Below are positions 19,770-27,843 of a stretch of DNA of 64,000 nt, piece after piece. The DNA is taken from assembly GCA_963827705.1 (NCBI GenBank), contig CAWHBN010000013.1, forward strand, positions 124,001 to 188,000, written 5' to 3'. The notes beneath the pieces were generated by a model. The model was given only the letters and a program-made list of their open reading frames with translations, was not told the DNA's origin and made no database searches. Within the stretch, counting starts at the first letter, position 1, and the number at the start of each line of letters is the position of its first letter. A program made the translations under genes and the position numbers. Source of the DNA: JACDAN01 sp963827705 (GTDB taxonomy: Bacteria > Actinomycetota > Thermoleophilia > Gaiellales > Gaiellaceae).

Positions 19770-20549
19770 GTGGCCGGGAGGTTCGAAGGCAAGCGCGGGC
19801 TCGTGACAGGCGTCGCGAACAAGCGCTCGATCGCGTGGGCGATCGGCCGAAGACTGGCCGACGAGGGCGCCCAGCTGGCCTTCACCTACCAGGGCGAGCG
19901 GATCGAGAAGAGCGTCCGAGAGCTCGCGGAATCGGTCTCGAGCCCGCTCATCACCTCCTGCGACGTCCGGTCCGACGAGGACGTCGAGCGCGTCATGAGC
20001 GAGGTGGGGGAGACGTTCGACGGTGAGCTCGACCTGCTCGTGCACTCGGTCGCCTTCGCGGCCGCCGAGGATCTCGAGGGGCGCTTCACGGACACTCCGC
20101 GCGACCGCTTCTGGATGGCGCTCGACGTCAGCGCCTACTCGCTCGTCGCCCTCGCCCGGGCGGCGGAGCCGCTGATGGAGGCGGCGGGCGGCGGCTCGAT
20201 CCTGACCATGACCTACCTGGGCGGGCAGCGGGCGGTCCCGCACTACAACGTCATGGGCGTCGCCAAGTCCGCGCTGGACTCCTCCGTCCAGTACCTGGCC
20301 TGGGATCTCGGCCAGAAGAACATCCGGGTGAACGCGATCTCCGCTGGCCCGGTCCGGACGCTCGCCGCCCGCTCGATCGCGGGCTTTCCGACCATGGAGT
20401 CGATCGTCGAGGAGCGCTCACCGCTCCACCGGCCGATCGACTCCGACGACGTCGGCGCCGCGGCCGCCTACCTGCTCTCCGACGAGGCCGACAACGTCAC
20501 GGCCACGACCCTGTACGTGGACAGCGGCTTCCATGCGATGGGCATGTAG
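19770..20549 (+). CDS. fabI: enoyl-[acyl-carrier-protein] reductase (NADH)
   Basis: Catalyses the last reduction in each cycle of type II fatty acid elongation. The 259-residue SDR-fold product has GLVTGVANKRSIAWAIG (the FabI-type nucleotide loop), HSVAFA, and the extended catalytic pair Tyr-x6-Lys in PHYNVMGVAKSAL, then ISAGPVRTLAARSI. The GTG start sits 6 bases after TAGGAT (19758-19763), so the message is probably leaderless. The other fabI copy is truncated, so this is likely the functional one and the usual target of FabI inhibitors. Confidence 0.95.
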   Translation: MAGRFEGKRGLVTGVANKRSIAWAIGRRLADEGAQLAFTYQGERIEKSVRELAESVSSPLITSCDVRSDEDVERVMSEVGETFDGELDLLVHSVAFAAAEDLEGRFTDTPRDRFWMALDVSAYSLVALARAAEPLMEAAGGGSILTMTYLGGQRAVPHYNVMGVAKSALDSSVQYLAWDLGQKNIRVNAISAGPVRTLAARSIAGFPTMESIVEERSPLHRPIDSDDVGAAAAYLLSDEADNVTATTLYVDSGFHAMGM

Positions 20550-21342
20550 ACGGGCTCGCAGCACGCCCTCGGCGGATCCTGAGGCCCTCCGCAACCTCGA
20601 CGACTTCTGGATCCACGGCCGGCACCCCTCGGGTCGTCTGATTGCGGCGGAGGTGTGGGCAGTGGTGAAAGAGGAATGCTGCGTCTGGGATCTCGAGACC
20701 GGCGATCTGGTCTGGCGCCCGCGAGCCACATCGATTTCTTGGTCGCATGACGGCGGCACGGTCGCGCTCTTGGTCGGCGAGTACGGAGACGACTTCGAGC
20801 TTCGGTCGTGGCCGGAGCGTGAGCTGACCAGTCGGTGCGTCGTGAGGCCATGGGCGTGTTGCAACACCTATGTCGCGTTGTCCCCGCGCGGCGACCGTGC
20901 TGGCGTCCTTTGGTGGCACCAAAGCGAGGGAGGCGTCAACCTCGTGTCACTCGAGGACGGCGCGGCGAGTCATCTCGAGGGTGAGGGCTACACGACGCGG
21001 GAAACGAACGCGGTCCAGGGACCAACGTTCAGCCCAGACGGCAGGCTCGTCGCGATCTCGGAGGGCTTCACGTCGTGGTGGCTGCCGGAACCGGTCGACT
21101 TCCTTGAAACCGAGCCGTCTCCGGGCGGAACGTTCAAACGTGGCCGCATCACCTTCGTCGACGTCGATTCAGGGTCCTTCCATCAGGTCGACGTGTTCGG
21201 CGAGGTCGAGAAGGGCTGGGTTCCACCGCACGATGTCTGGGAGCGCTTCGAGCTCTTGGGGAAGCCTCGCTTCACCTCGGACGGCGAGGTCCTGCTCTCG
21301 CCCGAGTTCGGCACCCCCAGCCGGGTCACGGTGCCGCTCTAA
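20533..21342 (+). CDS. hypothetical beta-propeller-like protein
   Basis: About 269 residues with repeated WD/TolB-like strands: ISWSHDGGTVALLV, YVALSPRGDRAGVLWW, GPTFSPDGRLVAISEG, KPRFTSDGEVLLS. This pattern of S(P/H)DG turns is typical of beta-propeller folds. The ATG at 20533 overlaps the end of fabI by 17 bases and the first 15 residues look non-native, so the true start may be a little downstream; no good ribosome binding site is visible. No catalytic residues are recognised. Confidence 0.6.
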   Translation: MRWACRRARSTPSADPEALRNLDDFWIHGRHPSGRLIAAEVWAVVKEECCVWDLETGDLVWRPRATSISWSHDGGTVALLVGEYGDDFELRSWPERELTSRCVVRPWACCNTYVALSPRGDRAGVLWWHQSEGGVNLVSLEDGAASHLEGEGYTTRETNAVQGPTFSPDGRLVAISEGFTSWWLPEPVDFLETEPSPGGTFKRGRITFVDVDSGSFHQVDVFGEVEKGWVPPHDVWERFELLGKPRFTSDGEVLLSPEFGTPSRVTVPL

Positions 21343-21427
21343 CTGATCAGTTCTCCTTATCGCCGCGAACCGGGAGCCGCGACCACCCCGTAGTCCCGCT
21401 CGGAGAGAACTCGAGAGGGAGGAAACG

Positions 21428-21886
21428 ATGAGCGCCCTGCGCCTTTCCGTCCTGTTCGCGCTGACCGTTGCGCTGGCGATCCCCGGCATCGCCGCCGGCA
21501 AGAGGAAGCCGCCGCCGCCACCCCCGCCGCCCCGGACTCGGCCGCCGATTGCACGTTCGTCGTCGAGCCGTCGATCGACGACTACCTCGTGCTGGCGACG
21601 CTTGCTCGTCGGCGTCCGCTGCGAGACGACGAAGCAGCGGATCGATGATGACCGCCGACGCGAGTTCACGAGGGACGGCGTGAGCCTGCCGATGCTGCCG
21701 GTGGGCGCCGAGCGCCGTACGTGCACAGGCGCGAACGCCTGCTTCGTCGCGATCGACCTCTTCTCGTACGACAACCATCCCGTCGCGTTCCCCGGCGACC
21801 AGCTGTACTGCGCGAGCGGGTTCGGCGTCGTCGGCGGGCGGACGCTCGGGCCCGGCTCCGGGTGCGAGCACGACGCGAGGATCTGA
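21428..21886 (+). CDS. small secreted hypothetical protein, possibly with a frame disturbance
   Basis: Strong ribosome binding site (GAGGGAGGAAACG) before ATG 21428. The product has a signal peptide (MSALRLSVLFALTVALAIPGIAAG), a proline run, and a cysteine-containing C-terminal domain (RRTCTGANACFVAIDLFSYD, CASGF, GCEHDARI). Residues 35-60 are Arg/Ser-rich and low quality, while another frame over the same bases reads DCTFVVEPSIDDYLVLA. Two compensating indels are therefore possible. Function unknown. Confidence 0.5.
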   Translation: MSALRLSVLFALTVALAIPGIAAGKRKPPPPPPPPRTRPPIARSSSSRRSTTTSCWRRLLVGVRCETTKQRIDDDRRREFTRDGVSLPMLPVGAERRTCTGANACFVAIDLFSYDNHPVAFPGDQLYCASGFGVVGGRTLGPGSGCEHDARI

Positions 21887-21901
21887 TTCGGTCGCGCCGT
21901 C

Positions 21902-22465
21902 TTAGTCGCGCCCGCCGAACTGCCAGCGGTGGATCTCGACGTGCTCGTAGAGCCCTGCTCGCGCTGGAAGATCGAGGAACTCCTCGACGGCAGCCGCGGA
22001 GGGAGCCTCGACTGCGAGCGCGTCGCCGACCCAGGTCGAGCCGTCCTCGGCGAGTAGCCGTCCGCACACGATCAGGCGATCTCTCAGAGCGGCTAGGTCC
22101 CAGCCACCGCCGTCCTCGTTCGGCTTTCCGTGGGCGATGACCAGAAACCGCACGCTCTCGGGTTCTCCCGCGAACTGCCACATCGTCCGCCCGAGCACGT
22201 TCCGCCAGCGCCTCACGAACACCTCGGCGTACACCCCGGCCTTGTAGTTCGGCTCCTCGAACGCGAACACCCTTGCGGCCTCCGCATCGGGCAGGTCGAC
22301 GATGTGCAGGCTGCCCGTCGGCGTGACGCCGTCGTCGGCGAGCGTCGGGCCGCGGGCGATCATCCCCTCGGCGTAGTCGTCCATGAAGGACCAATGGGCC
22401 TCGAGAAGCTGCGTCCGCAGCTCGAGTTTGCCCGGCTTATCGCGGCAGTAGAAGAAGTACTCCAA
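21902..22465 (-). CDS. protein with two YCII-related domains
   Basis: 187 residues with a tandem arrangement: residues 1-90 (EYFFYCRDKPG...AHWSFMDDYAEGMIARGPTL...GSLHIVDLPDAEAARVF) and 100-187 (VRFLVIAHGKP...RDRLIVCGRLLAEDG...LAVEAPSAAAVEEF). Both follow the YCII/dimeric ferredoxin-like pattern. YciI homologues have proposed but mostly unproven small-molecule roles. Translation apparently starts at TTG 22465. A single-domain YciI protein is encoded nearby at 24979-25287. Confidence 0.7.
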   Translation of the reverse strand: MEYFFYCRDKPGKLELRTQLLEAHWSFMDDYAEGMIARGPTLADDGVTPTGSLHIVDLPDAEAARVFAFEEPNYKAGVYAEVFVRRWRNVLGRTMWQFAGEPESVRFLVIAHGKPNEDGGGWDLAALRDRLIVCGRLLAEDGSTWVGDALAVEAPSAAAVEEFLDLPARAGLYEHVEIHRWQFGGRD

Positions 22466-22516
22466 GTTCAGCCTGGGCCGGCGCGAAGACGGCGCGGATC
22501 CGAGCAGCCCCGTGCG

Positions 22517-22900
22517 CTAGGCCGTGCGCTCTGCTCTTCGGAGCAGGAGCATGAACACCAGGGCCTCGATGAAGGCCGTGACGATCGCGAGGATGATCGC
22601 GGCCCAGACCGTCGTCCACCAGAAGTCGTCGATCGTGAGCGAGCCCGAGATCGAGTCGGTGATCGCGAGCATGAGCGCGCTGAGGAACAGTGCGAGCAGC
22701 CCCAGGATCAAGGGCGACCGCACCGCTGGAGCGAACCGCAGCAGCAGTGCTGCGGCGATCGCGTTGACGATGCCGAACAGCGCCGAGACCCAGAGGTAGG
22801 ACCAGAACCCGCCGGATATGTCCATGCCGGGCAGGATCCAGCTGGTGATCGCGAACGCGACCGCAAGGATCACCCAGACGACGAGCAGGGCGAGCAGCAC
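22517..22900 (-). CDS. four-helix membrane protein, phage-holin-IV / YvlD-like
   Basis: 127 residues, nearly all hydrophobic, with four predicted membrane helices (LLALLVVWVILAVAFAIT; YLWVSALFGIVNAIAAALLL; LILGLLALFLSALMLAIT; WAAIILAIVTAFIEALVFML) and an ILPGMDI loop typical of the family named mycobacterial 4-TM phage holin, superfamily IV. Despite the name these are usually chromosomal and of unknown role. The GTG lies 8 bases after TACCGT, consistent with a leaderless transcript. Confidence 0.75.
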   Translation of the reverse strand: MLLALLVVWVILAVAFAITSWILPGMDISGGFWSYLWVSALFGIVNAIAAALLLRFAPAVRSPLILGLLALFLSALMLAITDSISGSLTIDDFWWTTVWAAIILAIVTAFIEALVFMLLLRRAERTA

Positions 22901-22954
22901 GACCGATGACGGTACCTCTCCGGCCGGACGGAGCTCGCCCGGCGGCGGGCGCGG

Positions 22955-24310
22955 CTACTTGCGGGCCGGGTTGGTCACGGCGCCGTCCGCGGTGAGAGCA
23001 GAGCCCTCGGTCGATGGTGTTTCGAGGCCGAGGAGGTCATCGATCGACTCGCGGCGGCGAATCAATCGCGCCCCACCCTCAGAGACGAGGACGGCGGCCG
23101 GACGGGGCACCGCGTTGTAGTTCGACGACATCGCCAGCGTGTACGCACCGGTCGCCGGAACTGCCAGGACATCTCCGCGCCGCGGAGACGCGAGCCGGAC
23201 TCCGTCGACGAGGACGTCCCCGGACTCGCAGTGCTTGCCGCAGACCGAGAAGACACCGGTCGGAGGATCGTCGACCCGCCCGGCGACAATCGCGCTGTAC
23301 AGAGCGCCGTACAACTGCGGTCGTGGGTTGTCCGACATGCCTCCGTCGATCGCGACGTACGTGACGCGTTCGCTTGCGCGCTTGACGACGCCGATTCTGT
23401 AGAGCGTCACACCCGCTCGCCCGACGAGCGAGCGGCCGGGCTCGAGGACCAGGTCGGCGCTCGGTAGCTCGTGCAGCTTCCACTCTTCCGCGACCCGCTC
23501 GATCAGCGCGCCGACGAAGGTCTCGATCGAGGGTGCCTCCTCCTCGAGTACGTGCCGGACGCCGAGGCCGCCGCCGAGGTCGATGGTGCCCGGCACCCAG
23601 CCGAGGTGCGTCCGACACTCGCTTGCGAAGGCCGCCAGCCAGGCGATGGTCGTCCGCACAGCCGCCGTCTCGAGCAGCTGCGAGCCGATGTGCACGTGCA
23701 GGCCGGCGACCTCGAGGCCAGCGCCGCGGGCGGCGTCGATCGCCTGGAGGGCGTCTTCGGGCGGCAGCCCGAACTTCGAGCCGCGATGGCCGGTCGTGAT
23801 CGCGGCATGCGTTTCTGCCTCGATCCCGGGGGTCACGCGGACCAGCACACGTTCGATTCCTGCCCTGGCAGCCCGCGCAACCTCGTCTGCGGCGTCGATC
23901 ACGACGTAGCGGACGCCGGCCGCTGCAGCCGCGGCAAGCTCCTCGTCGCTCTTGTTGTTCCCGTGGAGCACGATGCGGTCTCCCGGAATGCCCGCGCGGA
24001 GCGCGAACGCAAGCTCGCCGGCGGTGGAGACGTCGGCGCCGTAGCCCGCGCCGGCGACGAGCTCGAGGATGGCGACGCTCGGAAACGCCTTGACGCTGTA
24101 GAGCAGGAGCGCGTCGGGGGCAGAGCTGCGATACGCCTCGGCGTGCGCGAGGAGCGTCTGCTCGCAGTAGACGACGAGAGGCGTGCCGAACTCCTCGGCG
24201 AGGCGCGACGCCCGGACGCCACCGAGCGAGAGCTCGCCGTCCTCTCTCGCGGCGGAGTCAGGGAAGAGCTCGAACGCCGGCAGTGAGAAACCGGTCGGTC
24301 CCCACCTCAT
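22955..24310 (-). CDS. lysA: diaminopimelate decarboxylase
   Basis: PLP-dependent alanine-racemase-fold enzyme that decarboxylates meso-diaminopimelate to lysine. 451 aa: PLP lysine in LLYSVKAFPS (Lys74), glycine-rich phosphate loop GGGLGVRH, ELVLEPGRSLVG, the substrate/active-site motif CGKHCESGDVL, and YTLAMSSNYNA near the end. ATG 24310 lies 6 bases after TATCTT (minus strand), so it is probably leaderless. Confidence 0.95.
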   Translation of the reverse strand: MRWGPTGFSLPAFELFPDSAAREDGELSLGGVRASRLAEEFGTPLVVYCEQTLLAHAEAYRSSAPDALLLYSVKAFPSVAILELVAGAGYGADVSTAGELAFALRAGIPGDRIVLHGNNKSDEELAAAAAAGVRYVVIDAADEVARAARAGIERVLVRVTPGIEAETHAAITTGHRGSKFGLPPEDALQAIDAARGAGLEVAGLHVHIGSQLLETAAVRTTIAWLAAFASECRTHLGWVPGTIDLGGGLGVRHVLEEEAPSIETFVGALIERVAEEWKLHELPSADLVLEPGRSLVGRAGVTLYRIGVVKRASERVTYVAIDGGMSDNPRPQLYGALYSAIVAGRVDDPPTGVFSVCGKHCESGDVLVDGVRLASPRRGDVLAVPATGAYTLAMSSNYNAVPRPAAVLVSEGGARLIRRRESIDDLLGLETPSTEGSALTADGAVTNPARK

Positions 24311-24349
24311 CCACAGAAGATAGGGACGGAAGGTTCCTTTGAGAAGGGA

Positions 24350-24982
24350 CTAGGTGGGCCGGTCGAACGCGGCCCGAGCGAGCTCGGCGGCCTCGCGGGC
24401 GTCGCAGCCCTCGAGGTGGTCGTTCACGAGCCCCATCGCCTGCATGAACGCGTACACCGTCGTCGGGCCGACGAAGCGCCAGCCCCGGCGCTTGAGATCC
24501 TTGGCGAGCGCCTTCGACTCCTCGGTTTGCGCCATCTCGAGGAGGACGTCCCAGGTGAACCGCTTCGGGCGGGTGGCCGGATCCGGCTCGAAGCGCCAGA
24601 CGTAGGCGGCCAGCGAGCCCTCCTCGCCCACGAGCTCGACGGCCCGCTGGGCGTTGTTGATGGCGGCCTCGATCTTGCCGCGGTGGCGGACGATGCCGGC
24701 GTCCTGCAGCAGCCGCTCGACGTCCTTCTCGCCGAAGCGCGCGACCCGCTCGAAGTCGAAGCCGGCGAACGCCTTCCGGAAGTTGTCGCGCTTCCGCAGG
24801 ATCGTCAGCCAGGAGAGGCCCGACTGGAACCCCTCGAGCACGAGCTTCTCGAACAGGCGGCGGTCGTCGTCCACGGGGAAGCCCCACTCCGTGTCGTGGT
24901 AGGCCTGGTACTCGGGCGTCGAGGAGCCCCAGAAGCAACGGGCGACGCCGTCCTCGCCGCGGACGACGCGCTCGTCGTTCAA
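24350..24982 (-). CDS. tag: DNA-3-methyladenine glycosylase I
   Basis: Base-excision repair enzyme removing 3-methyladenine. 210 aa with the family start RCFWGSSTPEYQAYHDTEWGFPV, SGLSWLTILRKR, and GWRFVGPTTVYAFMQAMG. The zinc-site residues Cys16, His29 and a C-terminal His/Cys pair (NDHLEGC) are visible. The ATG overlaps the stop of the upstream YciI gene (24979-24982), so the two form an operon. Confidence 0.93.
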   Translation of the reverse strand: MNDERVVRGEDGVARCFWGSSTPEYQAYHDTEWGFPVDDDRRLFEKLVLEGFQSGLSWLTILRKRDNFRKAFAGFDFERVARFGEKDVERLLQDAGIVRHRGKIEAAINNAQRAVELVGEEGSLAAYVWRFEPDPATRPKRFTWDVLLEMAQTEESKALAKDLKRRGWRFVGPTTVYAFMQAMGLVNDHLEGCDAREAAELARAAFDRPT

Positions 24983-25287
24983 CCGAGGGCGCCCTTCTCG
25001 GTCAGCCAGGTCATGGCCTCGATGGACATGCGTCCGGCCTGGATCGCCGGATCGTCCTCGGTCAAGCGCCGGGTCTCCTCGAGACTCGTCCGGTAGACCG
25101 AGAACCCCCGCTTCGTCTCGTCCGACTGGTCGCGAAACGGCCCAGAGAGCACCATGTGACCCTCCCGGCTCATCCGGTCCAGGAACGCGAGATGGCCGGC
25201 CTGGATCTCCTCCAGCTCGGCATCGCTGTACTCGTCTGCGCGTGGCCCGCGGCGGAGGAGGACGAACGTGTAGCTCTCGAGCTCCAC
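24979..25287 (-). CDS. YciI family protein
   Basis: 102 residues: SYTFVLLRRGP...EEIQAGHLAFLDRMSREGHMVLSGPFRDQ...GFSVYRTSLEETRRLTEDDPAIQAGRMSIEAMTW. The central His (GHL) and the Asp in the EDDPAIQAG segment match the YciI pattern of putative active-site residues. It sits between a large membrane protein gene (2-bp gap) and tag (4-bp overlap) on the minus strand. Biochemical role unknown. Confidence 0.78.
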   Translation of the reverse strand: MELESYTFVLLRRGPRADEYSDAELEEIQAGHLAFLDRMSREGHMVLSGPFRDQSDETKRGFSVYRTSLEETRRLTEDDPAIQAGRMSIEAMTWLTEKGALG

Positions 25288-25289
25288 GC

Positions 25290-26849
25290 CTACCAGGCTA
25301 CGGGTATGAAGGCCTCGTAGAGCGCGATCGGCCCGTCACGGCCGAGCAGCCGTCCGGCGACTCCGCAGCGTGGACGGCCGTAGACGGCGAGGTACCTGAC
25401 GCCGAGCTCGGCCAGGTTGCGCACGTCGGCGCACGGCTGGAGCTCCCGGAGTACTCGGGCCGCCTCCTTCGGCGCGACCGTCGAGTAGCCCGCCGGCCGC
25501 TCGCGCGGGGCCTGCATCGCGTAATACAGGTAGACGCTCGCCTCCTGGCGGTCGGGCGCGTAGACGGGCATCTCCAAAAGGCGTCCTCCGGCCTCCCGCT
25601 GGAGTGCCGCGTACGCGCGATTCCCCTCGTCCGCGGCGGTCGGTCGGTAGGCGGTCACTCCGGCGCTGAGGTCGACCGCAACCAGGACGAGAGCCGCGCC
25701 GGCCACCGCGAGCCCGCGCCTCTGTTGCAGGACCCACTCCAGCCCGAGCGCGGCAAGCCCCGCCAGCGCGAGGCAGGTGATGACCATCAACCGACCGGGC
25801 ACGCGGGTCACTCCGAGGCCCGGAACCGTCTCCCAGAGCTCCTCGTAGCCGGGAAGGTTGGCGCCGAGGGCGAGGATCATCGGTAGCAGCGCACCCGCAC
25901 CGAGGACGAGACCGAGGCTCGTTCGGCGATGCAGCGCGAACCCGAGGAGCGCCAGCAGCGGCACGAGCCAGCCGACGAAGACGAACGCCTCGAGCCCGTG
26001 ACGCGGATCCCGTGAGACGAAGTCGCCCAGCTCGGCCGAGTAGCGCTCGACCTGGGCGAACGAGCGCGAGGAGCCGATCGAGCCGCGGATCGACACCGCC
26101 CAGACGAGGACGCCGGCGGCCAGGCCGGCGGCAAGCGCGCCGGCAGCCCAGCGCCGGTCTCCGCCTCGCACGAGCGCGTAGGCGAAGACGAACGGCAGCG
26201 CACCGAGTGCCAGGTGCACCTGTCCCGACAGCGGAATGGACGCGAGCGCCGCAGCGGTGAGCCAGTAGAGCCGCCGCTCCCACGCCCAGAGCGAGAGCGG
26301 GAGCAGCATCCCGATCCACGCGAGCAGGTGGCCGGCGCCTCCCTGCACCGCGCGATACGGCGCGAGCGCGAACACCAGGCCGCCGGCGAGCGACGCCCAG
26401 ACGCCGAGCCCGACCGAGCGGAGCCAGAGAAACGTCAAGCCCCCGGCGCCGAGGTAGCCCAGCAGCACGAAGAGGTTCCAGGCGGCGACCGTCCCGAACA
26501 GCCCCTTCAGCGGCCCGAAGACGACGGCGAACGGCCAGCCCGCAAAGTTGACGCGAGGCTCGACCTCGGGCTGGAAGCTGTACGGATCGAGCCATGGAGC
26601 AGCGCCGCGCCCGAGCTGGTGGCCGGGGAGCCAGAGCTGCCAGACGACCTGAAGATGGTCGCCGGGAGCCGCTGCGCCGGGCAGTCCCGGGAGACCCTCG
26701 GCGAGGAAGTCCGAGCGGGCGTCCTGCAGCGCCGGCCACGTCGAGAGGAGACCGGCGGCGAGGTAGAGGGCTAGGACGAGCCCGACAAAGCCCGCGCGGC
26801 CGCGAGCAGCTCGTCCACGTCCGGAACGTCGCCGTCCTCGTAGGCCCAT
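25290..26849 (-). CDS. polytopic membrane protein, GT-C glycosyltransferase-like
   Basis: About 519 residues with roughly ten hydrophobic helices and a long first extracytoplasmic loop carrying acidic residues (APGDHLQVVWQLWLPGHQ), followed by DPYSFQPEVEPRVNF. That architecture is typical of GT-C-fold lipid-linked sugar transferases, but the family is not certain. A soluble C-terminal tail (about 410-519) follows the last helix. The nearest in-frame start is ATG 26849, which overlaps the peroxiredoxin remnant by 79 bases; translation coupling to that gene was probably ancestral. Confidence 0.6.
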   Translation of the reverse strand: MGLRGRRRSGRGRAARGRAGFVGLVLALYLAAGLLSTWPALQDARSDFLAEGLPGLPGAAAPGDHLQVVWQLWLPGHQLGRGAAPWLDPYSFQPEVEPRVNFAGWPFAVVFGPLKGLFGTVAAWNLFVLLGYLGAGGLTFLWLRSVGLGVWASLAGGLVFALAPYRAVQGGAGHLLAWIGMLLPLSLWAWERRLYWLTAAALASIPLSGQVHLALGALPFVFAYALVRGGDRRWAAGALAAGLAAGVLVWAVSIRGSIGSSRSFAQVERYSAELGDFVSRDPRHGLEAFVFVGWLVPLLALLGFALHRRTSLGLVLGAGALLPMILALGANLPGYEELWETVPGLGVTRVPGRLMVITCLALAGLAALGLEWVLQQRRGLAVAGAALVLVAVDLSAGVTAYRPTAADEGNRAYAALQREAGGRLLEMPVYAPDRQEASVYLYYAMQAPRERPAGYSTVAPKEAARVLRELQPCADVRNLAELGVRYLAVYGRPRCGVAGRLLGRDGPIALYEAFIPVAW

Positions 26850-27125
26850 GCGCCGCGGACCGTACCGTCGGTGTCGACGAGGAACGCGGCCCGCCGCGCG
26901 ACGTCGCTCATCCCCCGATAGTCCCGCGCGACCCCGAAGCCGCGCACGGCGTCGCCATTCCAGTCCGAGATCAGCGGGAAGTTCAGGTCGAGCGCCTGGA
27001 TCCACGCGACGTGCGACCATGCCGAGTCGCGCGAGGCCGCCATGATCCGCACGCCTGCATCCTCGAACTCCTTGCTCCTGTCACGCAGGAGCTCCATCTC
27101 GTTCGTTCAGGTGCCCGACGAGTCG
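26771..27125 (-). pseudogene. 3' half of a split selenocysteine peroxiredoxin gene (Prx-A, codons 40-156)
   Basis: From codon 42 the frame reads SGT, UGA (27109-27107), TNEMELLRDRSKEFE and then an AhpE-like body (FPLISDWNGDAVRGFGVARDY; AFLVDTDGTVRGAWAY). The UGA falls on the peroxidatic cysteine position (compare TGICQGELDQLRD in mycobacterial AhpE). Upstream of about 27125 the sequence no longer resembles a peroxiredoxin; the missing N-terminal half lies at 30880-31005 on the same strand. Joining the halves at codon 42 gives 156 residues, exactly the length of the intact paralogue. An ATG at 27097 could yield only a Sec-less fragment. Confidence 0.8.
27074..27092 (-). promoter_or_regulatory. 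candidate bacterial SECIS hairpin of Prx-A
   Basis: Minus-strand stem GCTCCTG / CAGGAGC with loop CGTGA, whose loop begins 22 bases after the UGA (27109-27107). Spacing and a G within the first two loop bases fit the bacterial SECIS pattern. The third-from-top pair is C-G here and T-A in the paralogue, a compensatory change. Confidence 0.7.
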
Positions 27126-27229
27126 CGAGCTACGCGAAGACGTACTCGGTCGTCGAGGCGTTGTACGGCAGTCCACGTCTCAACCTCCCCTTCGAGGGAC
27201 TGCTCCTGATCGGGTACTAGGCTGACGCG

Positions 27230-27700
27230 GTGCTCGCGACCGGCGACCGAATCCCCGACGCTCAGGTGTGGCTAGCACCACGCGAGGGCGTCTCTCTCCA
27301 TGATCTCGTCTCCGAAGGGCCGATCCTGGTCCTCTGGTACCTCTTCGATTGGTCCGGGACTTGAACAAGCGAGATGGAGCTTCTGCGTGACAGAAGCAAG
27401 GAGTTCGAGGCGGCGGGCGTGCGGGCGATGGCCGCGTCTCGCGACTCCGCGTGGTCGCACGTCGCCTGGATGCAGGCGCTTGACCTGAACTTTGTGCTGC
27501 TCTCGGACTGGAACGGCGATGCCGTGCGCGGGTTTGGGATTGCCCGCGACTACCGGGGGATGACCGACGTCGCCCGCCGCTCGGCCTTTCTCATTGACAC
27601 CCACGGCACGGTCCGTGGCGCATGGGCCTACGAGGACGGCGACGTTCCCGACATGGACGTACTGCTCGCGGCTGCGCGAGGATTGCGGGACACGCCGTAA
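27230..27700 (+). CDS. AhpE-like peroxiredoxin, predicted selenoprotein (UGA = Sec45)
   Basis: Starts at GTG 27230, six bases after TAGGCT (27218-27223), with N-terminus LATGDRIPDAQVWL. The frame runs through an in-frame TGA at 27362-27364 and on to TAA at 27700 (156 residues counting Sec). The context is LVLWYLFDWSGT-U-TSEMELLRDR; the UGA replaces the peroxidatic Cys of 1-Cys peroxiredoxins, with Ser at -3 as in the (T/S)xxC motif. The body (FVLLSDWNGDAVRGFGIARDY, FLIDTHGTVRGAWAY) matches AhpE. A SECIS-like hairpin follows the UGA. Read conventionally the gene would be a 44-residue fragment. Confidence 0.82.
27379..27397 (+). promoter_or_regulatory. candidate bacterial SECIS hairpin of the intact Prx
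   Basis: Perfect 7-bp stem GCTTCTG (27379-27385) / CAGAAGC (27391-27397) with loop CGTGA. The loop begins 22 bases after the UGA at 27362-27364. The hairpin lies within codons for ELLRDRSK. The loop is identical to that of Prx-A and the stem covaries with it. Confidence 0.72.
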
Positions 27701-27843
27701 GCGCCGTGCAGATGCTCCAGCAAAGCCTCGGTCCGTCAAGCGGGGTGCGAAGGGCGCGGGCGATGTTTCCTTTGGGCAAGCTCGGGTAGAAAGAACTGTT
27801 CGGGACGCGCGCCATGGCGTCCGCTCCCAGAGAGAGGACTGAG

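Larger units (their letters stand above)
15651..20522. repeat. tandem duplication, copy 2 (about 4.87 kb)
   Basis: Direct repeat of 10782-15650, holding the truncated SDR-2, the intact S8 protease and the fabI body. The copy ends in the GTGGAC of the complete fabI at 20517-20522, after which the native fabI 3' end follows. Confidence 0.9.

Noticed and set aside
25290..27020. Extending the polytopic membrane protein to 27020
   Set aside because: The first 55 residues are Arg/Gly-rich antisense-frame sequence overlapping the peroxiredoxin; membrane-protein character begins after 26849.
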